Positions 5,537 to 5,848 of a stretch of DNA of 5,848 nt are shown piece by piece. The stretch is taken from the NCBI GenBank assembly GCA_026992705.1, contig JALWYT010000174.1, forward strand, positions 1 to 5,848, written 5' to 3'. Below the pieces are notes generated by a model. That model worked only from the letters and a program-made list of their open reading frames with translations. It did no database searches and was not told the origin of the DNA. The stretch comes from Thiotrichaceae bacterium (GTDB taxonomy: Bacteria > Pseudomonadota > Gammaproteobacteria > Thiotrichales > Thiotrichaceae). The position numbers and the translations under genes were made by a program. Every line of letters begins with the position of its first letter. Position 1 is the first letter of the stretch.

Positions 5537-5848
5537 GTGATTGATAGAGATGGTTTCCGGTATAATGTCGGGATAATTCTCTGCAACTGTAATGGTGATG
5601 TGTTTTGGGGCAAACGATTTGGGCAAAATTCTTACCAATTTCCACAAGGTGGTGTTGATTATGGTGAGACTTGCTTGGATGCGATGTACCGAGAATTGCA
5701 TGAGGAAATTGGGTTAAAACCTGAGCATGTTAAAGTACTAGGTTCTACTCAAAATTGGCTACGCTATCGTTTGCCCAATCATATGATTCGCCGTTATTCA
5801 AAGCCAGTGTGCATAGGACAAAAGCAGCGTTGGTATTTGGTTCGGATG
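5537..5848 (+). CDS. rppH: RNA 5'-pyrophosphohydrolase, N-terminal part (3' end outside window)
   Basis: The frame is open from GTG at 5537 to the window edge, 104 codons without a stop, which is most of a protein normally about 160-180 residues long. RppH is a Nudix hydrolase that removes pyrophosphate from the 5' end of mRNAs and so exposes them to RNase E-dependent decay. The N terminus IDRDGFRYNVGIILCN is diagnostic of the family. The Nudix box runs from residue 38 to 60 with G38, E44, R52, E53, E56, E57 and G59 in the canonical spacing, preceded by QFPQGG (34-39). Conserved NWLRYRLP (73-80) and KPVCIGQKQRWYL (89-101) follow, so all catalytic glutamates are present. Some usually conserved positions differ: tyrosine replaces proline at residue 9 and tryptophan at residue 33. 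A GTG start and the cut-off at the edge make the gene easy to miss. It is divergent from the HAD gene. Confidence 0.95.
   Translation, partial: MIDRDGFRYNVGIILCNCNGDVFWGKRFGQNSYQFPQGGVDYGETCLDAMYRELHEEIGLKPEHVKVLGSTQNWLRYRLPNHMIRRYSKPVCIGQKQRWYLVRM

Noticed and set aside
5405..5701. 98-codon open frame on the minus strand over the rppH start region
   Set aside because: It runs antisense to the Nudix-coding part of rppH, has no recognisable motif, and its far end is in the A+T-rich promoter region. It is a shadow frame.

Overview
The window is an AT-rich chromosomal segment from a proteobacterium, most likely gammaproteobacterial and less likely betaproteobacterial. The lineage call rests on protein features: ExoI/SbcB and RppH of gamma type, and ArgF and PurM resembling those of the Moraxellaceae and related groups. 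It also rests on a SerB-like HAD phosphatase beside rppH, a neighbourhood I recall from Pseudomonas. No genus can be named from the sequence alone. The content is housekeeping: there are no mobile elements, CRISPR arrays, tRNA or rRNA genes, and no clear sign of recent transfer.

Layout, left to right. Positions 1-1219 hold an arginine biosynthesis pair: the 3' end of argD, then complete argF 18 bp later. A 177-bp AT-rich gap (1220-1396) follows, with a weak hairpin after argF and a repeated ATTAAAATCG motif. Positions 1397-4547 form a compact same-strand run, purM-purN-sbcB. Two purine biosynthesis enzymes, AIR synthetase and GAR formyltransferase, are followed one base after the purN stop by exonuclease I. 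The sbcB ribosome binding site lies inside the last codons of purN, so the three are almost certainly co-transcribed. A second 175-bp gap (4548-4722) separates the convergent sbcB and HAD genes. Its right half is a G+C-richer patch of small hairpins. Positions 4723-5376 (minus) encode a HAD-IB phosphatase. It is divergent from rppH, an RNA 5'-pyrophosphohydrolase that starts at a GTG codon at 5537 and runs off the window.

Functionally, ArgD and ArgF act in the ornithine-to-citrulline part of arginine synthesis. PurM and PurN are steps of de novo purine synthesis. SbcB degrades single-stranded DNA 3' to 5' in recombination and mismatch repair, and RppH triggers mRNA decay. All complete genes keep their catalytic motifs. 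I found no convincing undescribed system. The points most worth a second look are the hairpin-dense patch at 4644-4716, the motif repeat upstream of purM, and the physical coupling of sbcB to purine genes.
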